Shown piece by piece: positions 6,453 through 15,840 of a DNA stretch of 64,000 bases; position 1 is the first letter of the stretch; each line of letters starts with the position of its first letter. Location of the stretch: NCBI GenBank assembly GCA_934462715.1, contig CAKSIJ010000001.1:1-64000 (forward strand), given 5' to 3'. This DNA comes from an uncultured Clostridia bacterium (lineage in GTDB: Bacteria; Bacillota; Clostridia; UBA1381). Under the pieces are notes generated by a model. That model was not told the DNA's origin and did no database searches. It was given only the letters and a program-made list of their open reading frames with translations. The translations under genes were made by a program, and so were the position numbers.

Positions 6453-7781
6453 TTACGTATCACAAATAACAGTCTGTATCGAATGAGGGCGAATTTTAAT
6501 TCGCTGAGCCGTGCAATCGCCCGCACGCAGATTATATTCCCACTGATTGTCGCCCGTATTCATAACAACACAGACAATATTTCCGTCGGGATTTTTAAAG
6601 GCGCAGACTTCAATATCGGCACGCCATTTACTTGTTGCAATTCTCACAGCACCTGCCTTTATGAATTTTGAAAAATGACCGATATAATAATAAGACGAAT
6701 GAAAAAAGATTTCATCTTTTTGCGTATCTGCCATAATCGGCGCGTCGCAGTAATTCTTCACATGGTTAGGACCGCCGACCTCGTTTAAAAGCATATTCCA
6801 GTCGCAGTATGCATTACAGTAATTGTTAAAGCAGCCGATAATATCGTGAGCATATTTTTCTCCGAGATACCATGTATCTATTTTGCCGAGGCTGTATTCC
6901 TGGCAGCACTCTGACATAATAATCTTCTTATCGGGATAAAGCTCATGAAAAATGCGCAGCATATCAAAGTGATCGCCGCTGTACCAATGCATTGCTATCC
7001 CGTCAACCAAATTCTTTGCGGTTTCGTCACCGAGCATTACTTTTGCCCTGTCATATATGCGTTCTCTGTTGTGATCCCAAAAGTACAGCTCTTTTCCGGC
7101 TTTTTTTATCTTTTTCCCAAGATAATTCTTAACAAAATCCCGTTCTTCCTCTGCCGTATATACGCACGAATCCCATGTTTGAGTTGCTTTCGGCTCATTT
7201 TGAACCGTAAGTGCAAAGATGTCGATTCCCTCGTCCTCATAGGCTTTTAGATACTTTATGTAATATTCCGACCATGCCTCAAAGTATTCCGGCATCAGTT
7301 TTCCGCCATGATTCATTTCGTTATTGGTTTTCATAAAGGCAGGCGGACTCCATGGTGAAGCGAACAGCTTAAAATCATTGTATTTCTTTGCTTCCTTTAT
7401 CATGGGAATAAGATGTTTTTTATCCCTTGAAATATCAAAGGTTTTAAGCTCCTTGTCACCCTCCTCTATGTATGTGTAGTTTCCGAGCGCAAAATCACAG
7501 CTGTGAATATGCGTGCGGCAATAATTATACCCTATTCCCTCTTTTGGGTCAAAATATGCTTTTAAAACTTTCTTTTGATTTTCGGGACTGAGTTTATGCA
7601 ATGTAACTGCCGCAGCTTCGGTAAATGCGCCGCCCATGCCGTCAATTCTCTGATATTCAACCTCCGGCACAAGATTTACAACATTCCATTCGGTATTGTT
7701 ATCATTTACAAAATCACCGCTTGCACATTCCTTTATAAATTCATTTTCTCCCTTTGCCGTTTCATAAATTTTGTATTTCAT
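6453..7781 (-). CDS. GH30-family glycoside hydrolase, cytoplasmic
   Basis: A 442-residue protein with the glucosylceramidase-like GH30 fold: a TIM barrel followed by a C-terminal beta-sandwich (from about residue 390). GGAFTEAAAV, ASPWSPPAFMKTN and AMHWYSGD are family hallmarks. The acid/base Glu is E196 in LTVQNEP and the nucleophile Glu is E291 in IIMSECCQE. GH30 enzymes cleave beta-glucosides, beta-1,6-glucan, beta-xylosides or beta-fucosides with retention; specificity cannot be fixed here. No signal peptide, so it should act on imported oligosaccharides. The gene overlaps the end of the upstream gene by 20 bases and has AAAAGGAG before its ATG. It is the last gene of the long minus-strand series. 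Confidence 0.88.
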   Translation of the reverse strand: MKYKIYETAKGENEFIKECASGDFVNDNNTEWNVVNLVPEVEYQRIDGMGGAFTEAAAVTLHKLSPENQKKVLKAYFDPKEGIGYNYCRTHIHSCDFALGNYTYIEEGDKELKTFDISRDKKHLIPMIKEAKKYNDFKLFASPWSPPAFMKTNNEMNHGGKLMPEYFEAWSEYYIKYLKAYEDEGIDIFALTVQNEPKATQTWDSCVYTAEEERDFVKNYLGKKIKKAGKELYFWDHNRERIYDRAKVMLGDETAKNLVDGIAMHWYSGDHFDMLRIFHELYPDKKIIMSECCQEYSLGKIDTWYLGEKYAHDIIGCFNNYCNAYCDWNMLLNEVGGPNHVKNYCDAPIMADTQKDEIFFHSSYYYIGHFSKFIKAGAVRIATSKWRADIEVCAFKNPDGNIVCVVMNTGDNQWEYNLRAGDCTAQRIKIRPHSIQTVICDT

Positions 7782-9831
7782 AAATTAATTCTTTCTCCTT
7801 TTGAGTTTTGTTCTTATTCGCCCATGTATAAGCCGCTCTTATCCATGCGTATCTTGAAAGTGATGAATCGATATGCTCCGGGAAATCGTGTGCTATTTTA
7901 TATTTTATCGATTTGTCCTCGCCGTCAAGCTGTTTTTGCTCATTCTTGACGCAATCGATTCCGCCGCCTCTGATGTAATCCGGTTCATAGCAGGCATACA
8001 TTGTTCCGTCAGCCTTTGTTTTTGCAAAGTTGGTGACAAAACCGTTCCATGAATCAATTAAATATTCCTTTTTACCTGTCAGTATTCCGAGATAATACAA
8101 GGCTTCCGATCTCCAGATTGTCCAAGCATGACCGGCACAAATCGCCGGACCCTCGCAGTCGCCCTCCCATATGGTTTCCCACGTTCTGAAGGACGAGCCG
8201 TTCATTCTTGTATCGGGAGAATAGATTTTCCATGCGTTGTGAAGTCTTAGAATATCCTCGGCAAATTCAATATACCTTTCATCATTTTTTACCGTTCTGC
8301 ACACATACAGAACCGACAGTGCCGTACATGAAATTGAGCCGTCCTCACGCTCTCTGTCGGTTTCCTCGCTCACAAAGCCCTCTGTCGGAAAATCAAAGCC
8401 TCTTTCAACTAAAAAATCGGCAACCTCAACCGCTTTTTTTTCAAAATACGAATAACGCACATCGCCGATTTCCTTTAAAATAACTGCCATATCACAAATC
8501 GGTATAACAGGCGCGCAGACTGTGGTATAATCGTTCCTTTCCCTTGTAATCATTCCGTTATTAAAATTGTTTTCCAAAAGCTCTGTAAGCGTGCTAACGG
8601 CAAATTCGAGATATTCGGCGTCTTTATACAATTTATACGCTTCAAGCAGAATTGAAACTCCGAAAAACTGCTCCTGAACCCTGTCGGATTTATATATGTG
8701 ATACGGCGGATATTCTGTTTTATACGGCACTATGCTTTTTCTTTTCACAGGCTCTTTTTTGCGGCACATTACAATATCGAGTTCTTCTCTTGCTAACGCG
8801 TCAAACTCCCTGTTTTTGCAAATTCTCATGTTCAGAAGCCATGCCCACAGAAAACAACCGCCCTCACAGAGGTTATCATCGGGGTGATACGGCTTTTTTA
8901 TTGCCCTGCAGCTTTTATAAAACATATCAAGCATATTTTTGCCGTTATAGACCGTTGTGCTCATACCTGCTCTGCCGTACTCATCATACGGAATAACGGT
9001 ATGAATTCCATAGCTTGTCATGTTAATTTCTATAGGCTCGGACGTAACGAATATTTTTTCTTTATTGCCGTTTTCATCGGTAATTTCAAGGTTTTTCGCA
9101 TTTCCTAAAATCCTGATTAAAGCCTTGCCGTCAAATCCGCCGTTTACAATGTTCACGCACATTGGGCATTGATATATTTTTTGCAGTCTTTCAAATGCTT
9201 CATCAATCGTATCGGCGGTAAAAAGCATGATTTTTATTGATTTTTTTCCGCTTCCGCCGTATACTCTGTCAAAGCTTGACAAAAGCTTAACCCTTTTGAT
9301 TAAGTGTCCCCACATATAGTAATCGTTTTTCCAGCCGTCACATTCCGTAAGCATTGCGGCAACAAAAAAATCTCCGCACGGTCTTGTCATTATATAGTAT
9401 TTGTACTTTCCGTCATGCGATGAATACGGTGATGTGGCAATTATCTGCTTTTGGTAGTCATATCCCTTCTTGCCTATAAAGTTCAAATCGAGGTTTATTC
9501 CGAACTGTGATATTTTCGGGTTTGTTGTGTGCGATTCGATTATAACGGCATCGTCCGCAAGATAACAGCTTGTATATATTTCATTTTTTGTGTCCTCTGC
9601 AATAATTTTGTTACCGTCACAGGTGCATTTATCATAATTTGAGGTTCTGTCGGTATAAGGAGTAAAATCGGGTTTATCCTTTTGTTTGGTTATATCCTCG
9701 TCCGAAAAAGTAAACGCAGCAGAACCAGTCATTGCTTTTTGGTCGGCATAGTTAAAGTCCCTTATTATCAGTCTTTTTATAACTCCGTTCTCGGCTTCGA
9801 TACGGTATTTATCGTTTTCTAAAATATGCAT
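7762..9831 (-). CDS. Unclassified helical-barrel glycosidase-like protein (689 aa)
   Basis: I do not recognise a named family with confidence. The first 300 residues look like beta-sandwich (many short beta-like stretches). The C-terminal 370 look like an alpha/alpha barrel of the six-hairpin glycosidase superfamily, with repeated helix pairs and aromatic or acidic loops such as NLCEGGCFLWAW, FRTWETIWEGDCEGPAICAG and YACYEPDYIRGGG. Acidic residues in WEGDCEG and in the EDGSISCTAL loop are candidate catalytic groups. There is no signal peptide. It lies between GH30 and a GH94-like gene, overlapping the former by 20 bases and separated from the latter by 17, so it is almost certainly co-expressed and part of oligosaccharide breakdown. 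Alternatives are a distant lyase or unsaturated uronyl hydrolase relative. Confidence 0.6.
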   Translation of the reverse strand: MHILENDKYRIEAENGVIKRLIIRDFNYADQKAMTGSAAFTFSDEDITKQKDKPDFTPYTDRTSNYDKCTCDGNKIIAEDTKNEIYTSCYLADDAVIIESHTTNPKISQFGINLDLNFIGKKGYDYQKQIIATSPYSSHDGKYKYYIMTRPCGDFFVAAMLTECDGWKNDYYMWGHLIKRVKLLSSFDRVYGGSGKKSIKIMLFTADTIDEAFERLQKIYQCPMCVNIVNGGFDGKALIRILGNAKNLEITDENGNKEKIFVTSEPIEINMTSYGIHTVIPYDEYGRAGMSTTVYNGKNMLDMFYKSCRAIKKPYHPDDNLCEGGCFLWAWLLNMRICKNREFDALAREELDIVMCRKKEPVKRKSIVPYKTEYPPYHIYKSDRVQEQFFGVSILLEAYKLYKDAEYLEFAVSTLTELLENNFNNGMITRERNDYTTVCAPVIPICDMAVILKEIGDVRYSYFEKKAVEVADFLVERGFDFPTEGFVSEETDREREDGSISCTALSVLYVCRTVKNDERYIEFAEDILRLHNAWKIYSPDTRMNGSSFRTWETIWEGDCEGPAICAGHAWTIWRSEALYYLGILTGKKEYLIDSWNGFVTNFAKTKADGTMYACYEPDYIRGGGIDCVKNEQKQLDGEDKSIKYKIAHDFPEHIDSSLSRYAWIRAAYTWANKNKTQKEKELIYEIQNL

Positions 9832-9848
9832 AGCTTTCTCCTTTGGTA

Positions 9849-12362
9849 TCAGTCGAAGACCTCAATCAGAATATTGCCTGTCAAATCGGCATTTTCTATA
9901 AAAATACAATCGTCTGCCGTCAGTTCATTTTTTACAGTCGGCTGTTTTTGTGAATTTACAAAATACTCCCTGTTCTCTGTTTTTTTATTCCTATACACAA
10001 GTTTTACCATTGCACTTTTGATTCTTATATCAATTGCTGCGCTTTCGGCAGGGATATAATGCGGAAATGCAACTAAAAGCCCGTCAAGGCTCGGCTGAAT
10101 ACCGAGGGCATATTTTACAATATCCCTCATAAGCACAGTACCGCTTCCGGTAAACCAATCTCCCATTGATTCGCCGTCAATGTTATATTCCTCATTATGA
10201 CAATAGGAATTAGGCATAACAAAGGGTGTCAAGCTTACGTTTTCGTGTGTTATCGGAACGACCTTTTTTATCTGCTCCCACGCTTTTTCGGGTTCGCCCA
10301 TTTTAAACAGTGCCGCAACCGCAAAAAGTGTTGCATGGACGTAGGTACAACCGTTTTCGTATGTTCCGGGTGTGAGAGTCGTTATTCTTCCCACTCCCTC
10401 CATATCCTTTGGAAAGTGCGGATAAAAGGTTTTCAGTCCGTATTTTGAATCGAGCATGGCATAGGCTGCAAGAATATCCGATTTAACCGTTTTGTCACGC
10501 AAAAGCATATCGGAAAGACACCAGAACGAATTTGAATTTATACTGTACCGGCAGGCACCGTCACTGTCGCAAATGCTCCCGACTTTATAACTCATCTCAT
10601 CGCCCCAGCCGTGAATGATGTGTCTTTTTCCGTCCGAATCCGATTGCATTGCGTATTTTTCGAGTCCCTCCACAAGCTCTGTGCGTACTTTTTGGTATTT
10701 ATTCAAGTATTCGTTGTATCTGTTTACATGATTTAAAATGTCTGACGCCTTATGCAACGAGTCATACATTTGCAGACTTGCCATAACGCTGACTCCGTTT
10801 CCGAATTCATGTCCCTTTTGCGATTTTCCCAAACCGTTCACTGCGTCATTCCAATCTCCGTAGAGAATTTTTAAACACTTTGTATCGGGGTCAATATTTG
10901 AAATCAGATAATTCATTATATTAATGACGTGTTCAAGCACCGAACCGGTTTTATCACTGTATTTATATATTCCCTTTTTCTCATCGACAATATCAAAATA
11001 TGTACATTCCTCATCAAGGATTGAGTAATCTCCCGTAAAGCACAGATAAGAATATATTGCCGAAATTATCCACAGACCCTGATCTATAAATTGGCGCATA
11101 TCGAATTTTGGTACTATACCCTTTTTCGGCGGAATCGAGAACTGTCTGGGTGAACGTCCGTTCGATATTATGAATCCAAGTGCGGTAAGAATTTTATCTC
11201 TTGCATCCTCCCGATTCCACATAAGTGCCGATTCAAGCTGCTGAAAAACGTCACGAATACCTATCATGTCACCGGCATAATTTTTTCCGAGCGCACAAAA
11301 ATCAACTTGTTTTTGAACATTTTTCAAAAATCGGTTAAAAACATGATTATTAATATTTCCGGCTTTAAAATCCCCAAATTCTATATTCATTTGGGAAAGC
11401 TTCTTGCTTTCCATTTCCTCTTGTTTTAAAATGTCCCTTTCGATTACCTCCGAGTTTATGCTTTCTTCCGCTAATTTTTCCGCTTCGCTTTTGTCATGTG
11501 TAAAGCTTATCAGATATTCAAGCTCGGTGTATTCTTCAAGATCTGTTTTCATAATATCCGAAACAATCGGTAAATCGGTTGTGTTTACCGAATAAACCGT
11601 ATTTTCAAAATGTGCCGTTTTCAGCACTTCGGCATTTGTTATATTTCTTCCCGAAATTCCTAAAAACTCACTTTTTGCGACGGTACTCTCACATTTTGAC
11701 TGCGCCTTTACACTTACTGCGGCAAAATTTTCAACGTCTTGTGCTGTCGATATTATATAATTGCCGTTGTCAAAACGTTTTGCATATCGGGTCAGTATTC
11801 CCCAAAAATTTTCATTCTCCGAAAATCTCAAAAGCGGCTCAATAAAAGAGGTCAGATATATCGGCAGTTTTTCTTTTCCCTTATTTATTGCGCATATCTT
11901 AAAAGATATTTGCTTTTTTGACGTGACAAAGCACCTTACCGCAAAAACAATATCCTTTGTGTCGGTAATATAATAAGCGCATCTTTTTGAAAATACGGTA
12001 TATCTCTTTATGCCGGAATCCTCAAAAAGCTGCCTTGACGGACCTAATATAGATATTGGGTAATACTCGCTTTCGTTTATTTTTATTCCGCCGAAAAAAT
12101 CTATGCTCGTTTCTTCTTTTAATGAAGCGGTGCGAAAATATGTCAGCGTGCTTTCGCAGGCGTCAATGTATCCTGTCGAATGTGCCCATACGGTCATTCC
12201 GTCCATTTCATAAGGGTATCTTGATTCGCCGTGCTTTCTTTCGGTGCATAAAATGTCATTCTCATTCAGATAATACACACCGCCGGGAAGTACCTTGCTG
12301 CTGTTTTCCTCTTTGCGTAAATCGTTTATTTCGTTTAACAAATTCAAAATTTTATTTTTCAT
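9849..12362 (-). CDS. GH94-like glycoside phosphorylase
   Basis: An 837-residue protein with the GH94 plan (former glycosyltransferase family 36): an N-terminal beta-sandwich of about 270 residues, a helical linker and an alpha/alpha barrel. The barrel carries the signature GDWNDAVNG (residues 502-510, general acid Asp D506 by motif), then TPGTYENGCTYVHAT and WFTGSGTVLMRDIVKYALGI, which correspond to the phosphate-binding and barrel-closing parts of cellobiose/chitobiose phosphorylases. Such enzymes split a beta-glycoside with inorganic phosphate, giving a sugar 1-phosphate and saving ATP. The length and motifs fit GH94; related families GH149 and GH161 are possible. No signal peptide. Neighbouring GH10 and GH30 genes suggest a beta-linked oligosaccharide substrate. 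Confidence 0.8.
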   Translation of the reverse strand: MKNKILNLLNEINDLRKEENSSKVLPGGVYYLNENDILCTERKHGESRYPYEMDGMTVWAHSTGYIDACESTLTYFRTASLKEETSIDFFGGIKINESEYYPISILGPSRQLFEDSGIKRYTVFSKRCAYYITDTKDIVFAVRCFVTSKKQISFKICAINKGKEKLPIYLTSFIEPLLRFSENENFWGILTRYAKRFDNGNYIISTAQDVENFAAVSVKAQSKCESTVAKSEFLGISGRNITNAEVLKTAHFENTVYSVNTTDLPIVSDIMKTDLEEYTELEYLISFTHDKSEAEKLAEESINSEVIERDILKQEEMESKKLSQMNIEFGDFKAGNINNHVFNRFLKNVQKQVDFCALGKNYAGDMIGIRDVFQQLESALMWNREDARDKILTALGFIISNGRSPRQFSIPPKKGIVPKFDMRQFIDQGLWIISAIYSYLCFTGDYSILDEECTYFDIVDEKKGIYKYSDKTGSVLEHVINIMNYLISNIDPDTKCLKILYGDWNDAVNGLGKSQKGHEFGNGVSVMASLQMYDSLHKASDILNHVNRYNEYLNKYQKVRTELVEGLEKYAMQSDSDGKRHIIHGWGDEMSYKVGSICDSDGACRYSINSNSFWCLSDMLLRDKTVKSDILAAYAMLDSKYGLKTFYPHFPKDMEGVGRITTLTPGTYENGCTYVHATLFAVAALFKMGEPEKAWEQIKKVVPITHENVSLTPFVMPNSYCHNEEYNIDGESMGDWFTGSGTVLMRDIVKYALGIQPSLDGLLVAFPHYIPAESAAIDIRIKSAMVKLVYRNKKTENREYFVNSQKQPTVKNELTADDCIFIENADLTGNILIEVFD

Positions 12363-12387
12363 ATCAATAGCCGCACTCTTTCGTATC

Positions 12388-13731
12388 CTAATCGATTTTT
12401 ATTTTAAACCGGGTGGTTCCGCCTTTTAAAAATTCCAATTTTTCGTCTGTCTTTTTTCCGTTATAGATGATTTGCACATCGTACTCTCCGAAAAATCCCT
12501 TAAATCTTATCATACCGTCATCATCGCTTGTGTATTCACCCTCGGTGTGCCACTCTTTATTAAACAAATCGCAAATCACATCAAATGCGGGTTTAGGAGT
12601 CATATCGTGACGAATCAAACCGCCCCTCCATGAGTTTTCGCCCTCATTCATCATTCCGATTGTATCCTTTGTCGGCTTTCCCGTATAGCAATATCCGTCA
12701 ACCAGATTCCAGTATATAATTCCGTTCATCGCCCTGTGAGAGAACCATATCGAATACAAATTCTTAATAATTTCCGCCTGAAGTTCTTCGTCCTCGGGCA
12801 AATCGGTATAGGCAGGAATTGTTGTTTCAGTTACCTGCAAATTAACACCGAGCTTTTCGTATTCGTCCATTACCGCATACAACATTCTCGGATTATAATA
12901 GGTTCTTGCGTGATTTATCAATTCCTCCGGTTTATAAAACATATGATACTGAATACCGGCGGTATCTATTTTTGCACCGTTTCTGATTGCTCTTTCTATA
13001 AGCATATAATAATGCGAGCGGTTGTATAGAAGGTCTTTCCATACACCGGACGCTTCGTTTATAATCAGTTCATTGCCCGGGAAATACTTTCTTGCCTCAA
13101 AAAAACTCCATTCTATCAAGTCGGGTGCTATGTCTATCGGTGCTTTGTCAAGCCAGCCTGCACCCCTTATTGTTTCGTTTACCACTTCCCATTTCGGGAT
13201 TCTGTCCTTATAGCGTTCAGCAAGCTCCTTTATATGCTCGTCAATCTGGGATTTTGCCTTATGTAATTCCTTTTCTATCCAATCGGGATTGTGATATATA
13301 TATACAAGGCAGTGACCCTTTGCCTCGATATTGTTCTGTTCGCAATACTCAAGGCACAAATCGGGTGCGGGACGTCTGTATATTTTCGGACTGTTCTTCG
13401 CATATCTCGGCTGTCCCTTTACAGGCTCCAAATCTCTCCAGAAAAACGGCAGTGTAGCCAAATTGAATGCCTTTTTGAATTGTTCCTTATATACCTGATT
13501 TTTTTCTTCGCTTTCAAATTCATCAAGCATAAACAAATTTGCTCCGTGCTTGAATTCGTGATTTTTCAAATTAATCTTAACCTTTGCGCCTTTGAGCGGA
13601 TTCCCCTCACTGTCGCAAATCAAAACGCCGGCATATCCCTTTCTGTTTTGCTCTATTCCGCTCTTTATTCGCTCATCCATGAAATCCTTGTTTTCTCTGA
13701 AATACTTTAACAGCTCATCTTTATTTCCCAT
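12388..13731 (-). CDS. GH10 endo-beta-1,4-xylanase-like enzyme, cytoplasmic
   Basis: A 447-residue GH10 protein. Residues about 33-70 form a short beta-rich N-terminal extension; the TIM barrel runs to about 395. The acid/base Glu is E186 in KWEVVNETI and the nucleophile Glu is E302 in LQVTETTIP, both exact GH10 contexts; KGHCLVY and QYHMFYKPEE are also typical. A small C-terminal beta domain closes the protein. There is no signal peptide, so it probably cuts imported xylo-oligosaccharides or decorated fragments rather than polymeric xylan outside. The ATG follows GAGGAGATAG. It lies 25 bases before the phosphorylase gene and 15 bases after the GH78 gene. Confidence 0.92.
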   Translation of the reverse strand: MGNKDELLKYFRENKDFMDERIKSGIEQNRKGYAGVLICDSEGNPLKGAKVKINLKNHEFKHGANLFMLDEFESEEKNQVYKEQFKKAFNLATLPFFWRDLEPVKGQPRYAKNSPKIYRRPAPDLCLEYCEQNNIEAKGHCLVYIYHNPDWIEKELHKAKSQIDEHIKELAERYKDRIPKWEVVNETIRGAGWLDKAPIDIAPDLIEWSFFEARKYFPGNELIINEASGVWKDLLYNRSHYYMLIERAIRNGAKIDTAGIQYHMFYKPEELINHARTYYNPRMLYAVMDEYEKLGVNLQVTETTIPAYTDLPEDEELQAEIIKNLYSIWFSHRAMNGIIYWNLVDGYCYTGKPTKDTIGMMNEGENSWRGGLIRHDMTPKPAFDVICDLFNKEWHTEGEYTSDDDGMIRFKGFFGEYDVQIIYNGKKTDEKLEFLKGGTTRFKIKID

Positions 13732-13746
13732 TTGTACTATCTCCTC

Positions 13747-15816
13747 TCATAAAACCACATTGATGCCGTCGGGCGCTTTATATTTTAATTTAATCCTCCC
13801 GTTTTTCTTTTCCCATTCGACATAAACCCCGCCGAAAGATGTCATTACCGTTCCCTTGGCTGAATTTCTTCCGTCAGTATACGGCTTGATTACTATTTTT
13901 CCGTCAATTTCTCTGACTCCCAAATCCATAGCGGTAAACTCATACAGAGCGACTGCGCTCCATGCATGACATTCGCTTCTCGGCATTTCCGGTGTTTCGG
14001 GAACGGTTGTGCAGTTATACTCTGTCAGACGTCTGAGCTTATCCAATGTATTTTCACGCAAGTGATAAAGTCCTGTTTTTTCAAGCGCACGAAACAGAAA
14101 ATACGAAAAAGAAAAGCTTGACTGCGCATTCTTGAATTCAAAGGATTTTTGCATAATATTCCTTGCCCTGTCCCCTTCGGCAGTACCGGACAAAACCGCC
14201 CATACCTGCATATGCTGACAAAATGACGTCTTTTTTTCGGTCAGCGCATATGCGCCTTTTTCCTCGGAATAATACATTTCATTTGCGTAATTTCTTATAT
14301 TATCCGCACGTTTTGCAAATTCTGCGGCAAAACCGCAATACTCCGTACCTTTCACGGCTTCTGCAAGTTCCGATAAAACCCGGCAAAGCATGAGATTTTC
14401 TATTCCGAGTGTTGCACCCTCATCATACGGCGGAACTCCGCCTTTAAAATCCTGTGCCCAGTCAATAAAATGCCAGTATTCGCTTTTTACAACCATACCG
14501 TCACAATTGCTGTGTTCCGCAAACCAATTTAATACCTGTAAAATTGTCGGCATATTACAGCAAAACAGCTTTTTATCTCTAAAACGCTTAAAATGCTCCA
14601 AAACCATCATGATGTAAAAGAGTGCAAATGCCGGTATAAACTGTTTTGAAGCGCCCGGAGTGCGTGACTGCACAAGTCCGTCTGCATTGACCGACAGTGC
14701 AAAATCTCTGATTGCCCGTCTTTGAAGTCTGTCATCGCCCGACAATTGGTAGGCAAAAATACTTTGCAGATATGTGTCCATTCCGTATTGAAGCTGTTCG
14801 TAATACGGGCAGTCCATGAATGTGTCCTGCATACAACGCTCAAGCGTCCTACGGCTTATTTCCCAAAGCTTATTGTCAGCTTTGTTCCCGAAATTGTAGT
14901 TGTCTTTAATTTCTATCGGATACCCCGTTTCATAAGCATATGAATCATTTATCTTAACATCGCCCTCTGTTTCGACTTTTATAAATCTGAAGCATCTGTA
15001 CCAATACGACTCGTATACAAAATCTCCGTCTATATCCAAAATGTCAAAGTCGCCCTCAACAATACCGTCTTTGTCGGCTCTGTCCTCACTGCCTGCGGCT
15101 TTTCGTCTTTCGGCATATGTAAGTTTCAATCTGCCCTTGCCGCCGCATTTAATTTTAAGATATGCCGTTGTGATATATCCAAAGTCAAATACGCTGTCGG
15201 CACTCATGTTTATTTTCATTTCGGCAAGCCGCAATAGCGGAATAGGACTTTTTGTGTTATTCCAAATCCTTGACTCACCCCATGCATAGTACTTGCCGTT
15301 TTCTGCAATAGCCGCTTTATCCCACTTAAGTCTGCCCGATTTTTTTGCATTTACGCTTTCACACGCACCTGCAAGAAACGCATATACACCTCTTGAAAAT
15401 TCAACGCTGTCATCAACAGCACACTCCCACGTATCATCGCTTTTAAACGCCGTACCGTTAAGCGTCCCACACAGTTCAAACGCACCTGTGCCGTTTCTTG
15501 TAAGTGACATTATAATCCACGGAGTTTTTACATCACCGAATGAGGATAGGTTGAGCACATATGCTTTTATTTCGTTCTCTCCGTCCTTTAAAAGCCTTCC
15601 CAAATCAACCGTATTATAGTAAAGTTCTTTATTGTTTCCTTTAGCCGGACCAACGTCTGCCAATATGCCGTTTACATACAATTTGTAACGAGCGTCTGCA
15701 AAAACGTTCACAACAAATTTGCCGTTTTTATTTGCATTAAAAAGCTTTCTGTACACTATAGTTTTGTTTTCGTACTGCCCGGCTTTCGGGCAAACTATTA
15801 CATTACTGTATCTCAT
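13747..15816 (-). CDS. GH78-like alpha-L-rhamnosidase
   Basis: A 689-residue protein with the GH78 layout: N-terminal beta-sandwich domains (with YKLYVNGILADVGPAKG, the carbohydrate-binding-like first domain), an alpha/alpha barrel from about residue 310, and a C-terminal beta-sandwich. The barrel begins with the conserved run FMDCPYYEQLQYGMDTYLQS, the family's DCP...D signature that carries catalytic acidic residues, and ends with PRSECHAWSAVALYEF. GH78 enzymes remove terminal alpha-L-rhamnose by inversion. No signal peptide, so it works on imported fragments such as rhamnogalacturonan pieces. It is packed between GH95 (24-base gap) and GH10 (15-base gap). Some GH78-like proteins have other specificities, so the substrate is likely but not certain. 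Confidence 0.82.
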   Translation of the reverse strand: MRYSNVIVCPKAGQYENKTIVYRKLFNANKNGKFVVNVFADARYKLYVNGILADVGPAKGNNKELYYNTVDLGRLLKDGENEIKAYVLNLSSFGDVKTPWIIMSLTRNGTGAFELCGTLNGTAFKSDDTWECAVDDSVEFSRGVYAFLAGACESVNAKKSGRLKWDKAAIAENGKYYAWGESRIWNNTKSPIPLLRLAEMKINMSADSVFDFGYITTAYLKIKCGGKGRLKLTYAERRKAAGSEDRADKDGIVEGDFDILDIDGDFVYESYWYRCFRFIKVETEGDVKINDSYAYETGYPIEIKDNYNFGNKADNKLWEISRRTLERCMQDTFMDCPYYEQLQYGMDTYLQSIFAYQLSGDDRLQRRAIRDFALSVNADGLVQSRTPGASKQFIPAFALFYIMMVLEHFKRFRDKKLFCCNMPTILQVLNWFAEHSNCDGMVVKSEYWHFIDWAQDFKGGVPPYDEGATLGIENLMLCRVLSELAEAVKGTEYCGFAAEFAKRADNIRNYANEMYYSEEKGAYALTEKKTSFCQHMQVWAVLSGTAEGDRARNIMQKSFEFKNAQSSFSFSYFLFRALEKTGLYHLRENTLDKLRRLTEYNCTTVPETPEMPRSECHAWSAVALYEFTAMDLGVREIDGKIVIKPYTDGRNSAKGTVMTSFGGVYVEWEKKNGRIKLKYKAPDGINVVL

Positions 15817-15840
15817 AATTGTAAATGCAGCTCCTTTTTT

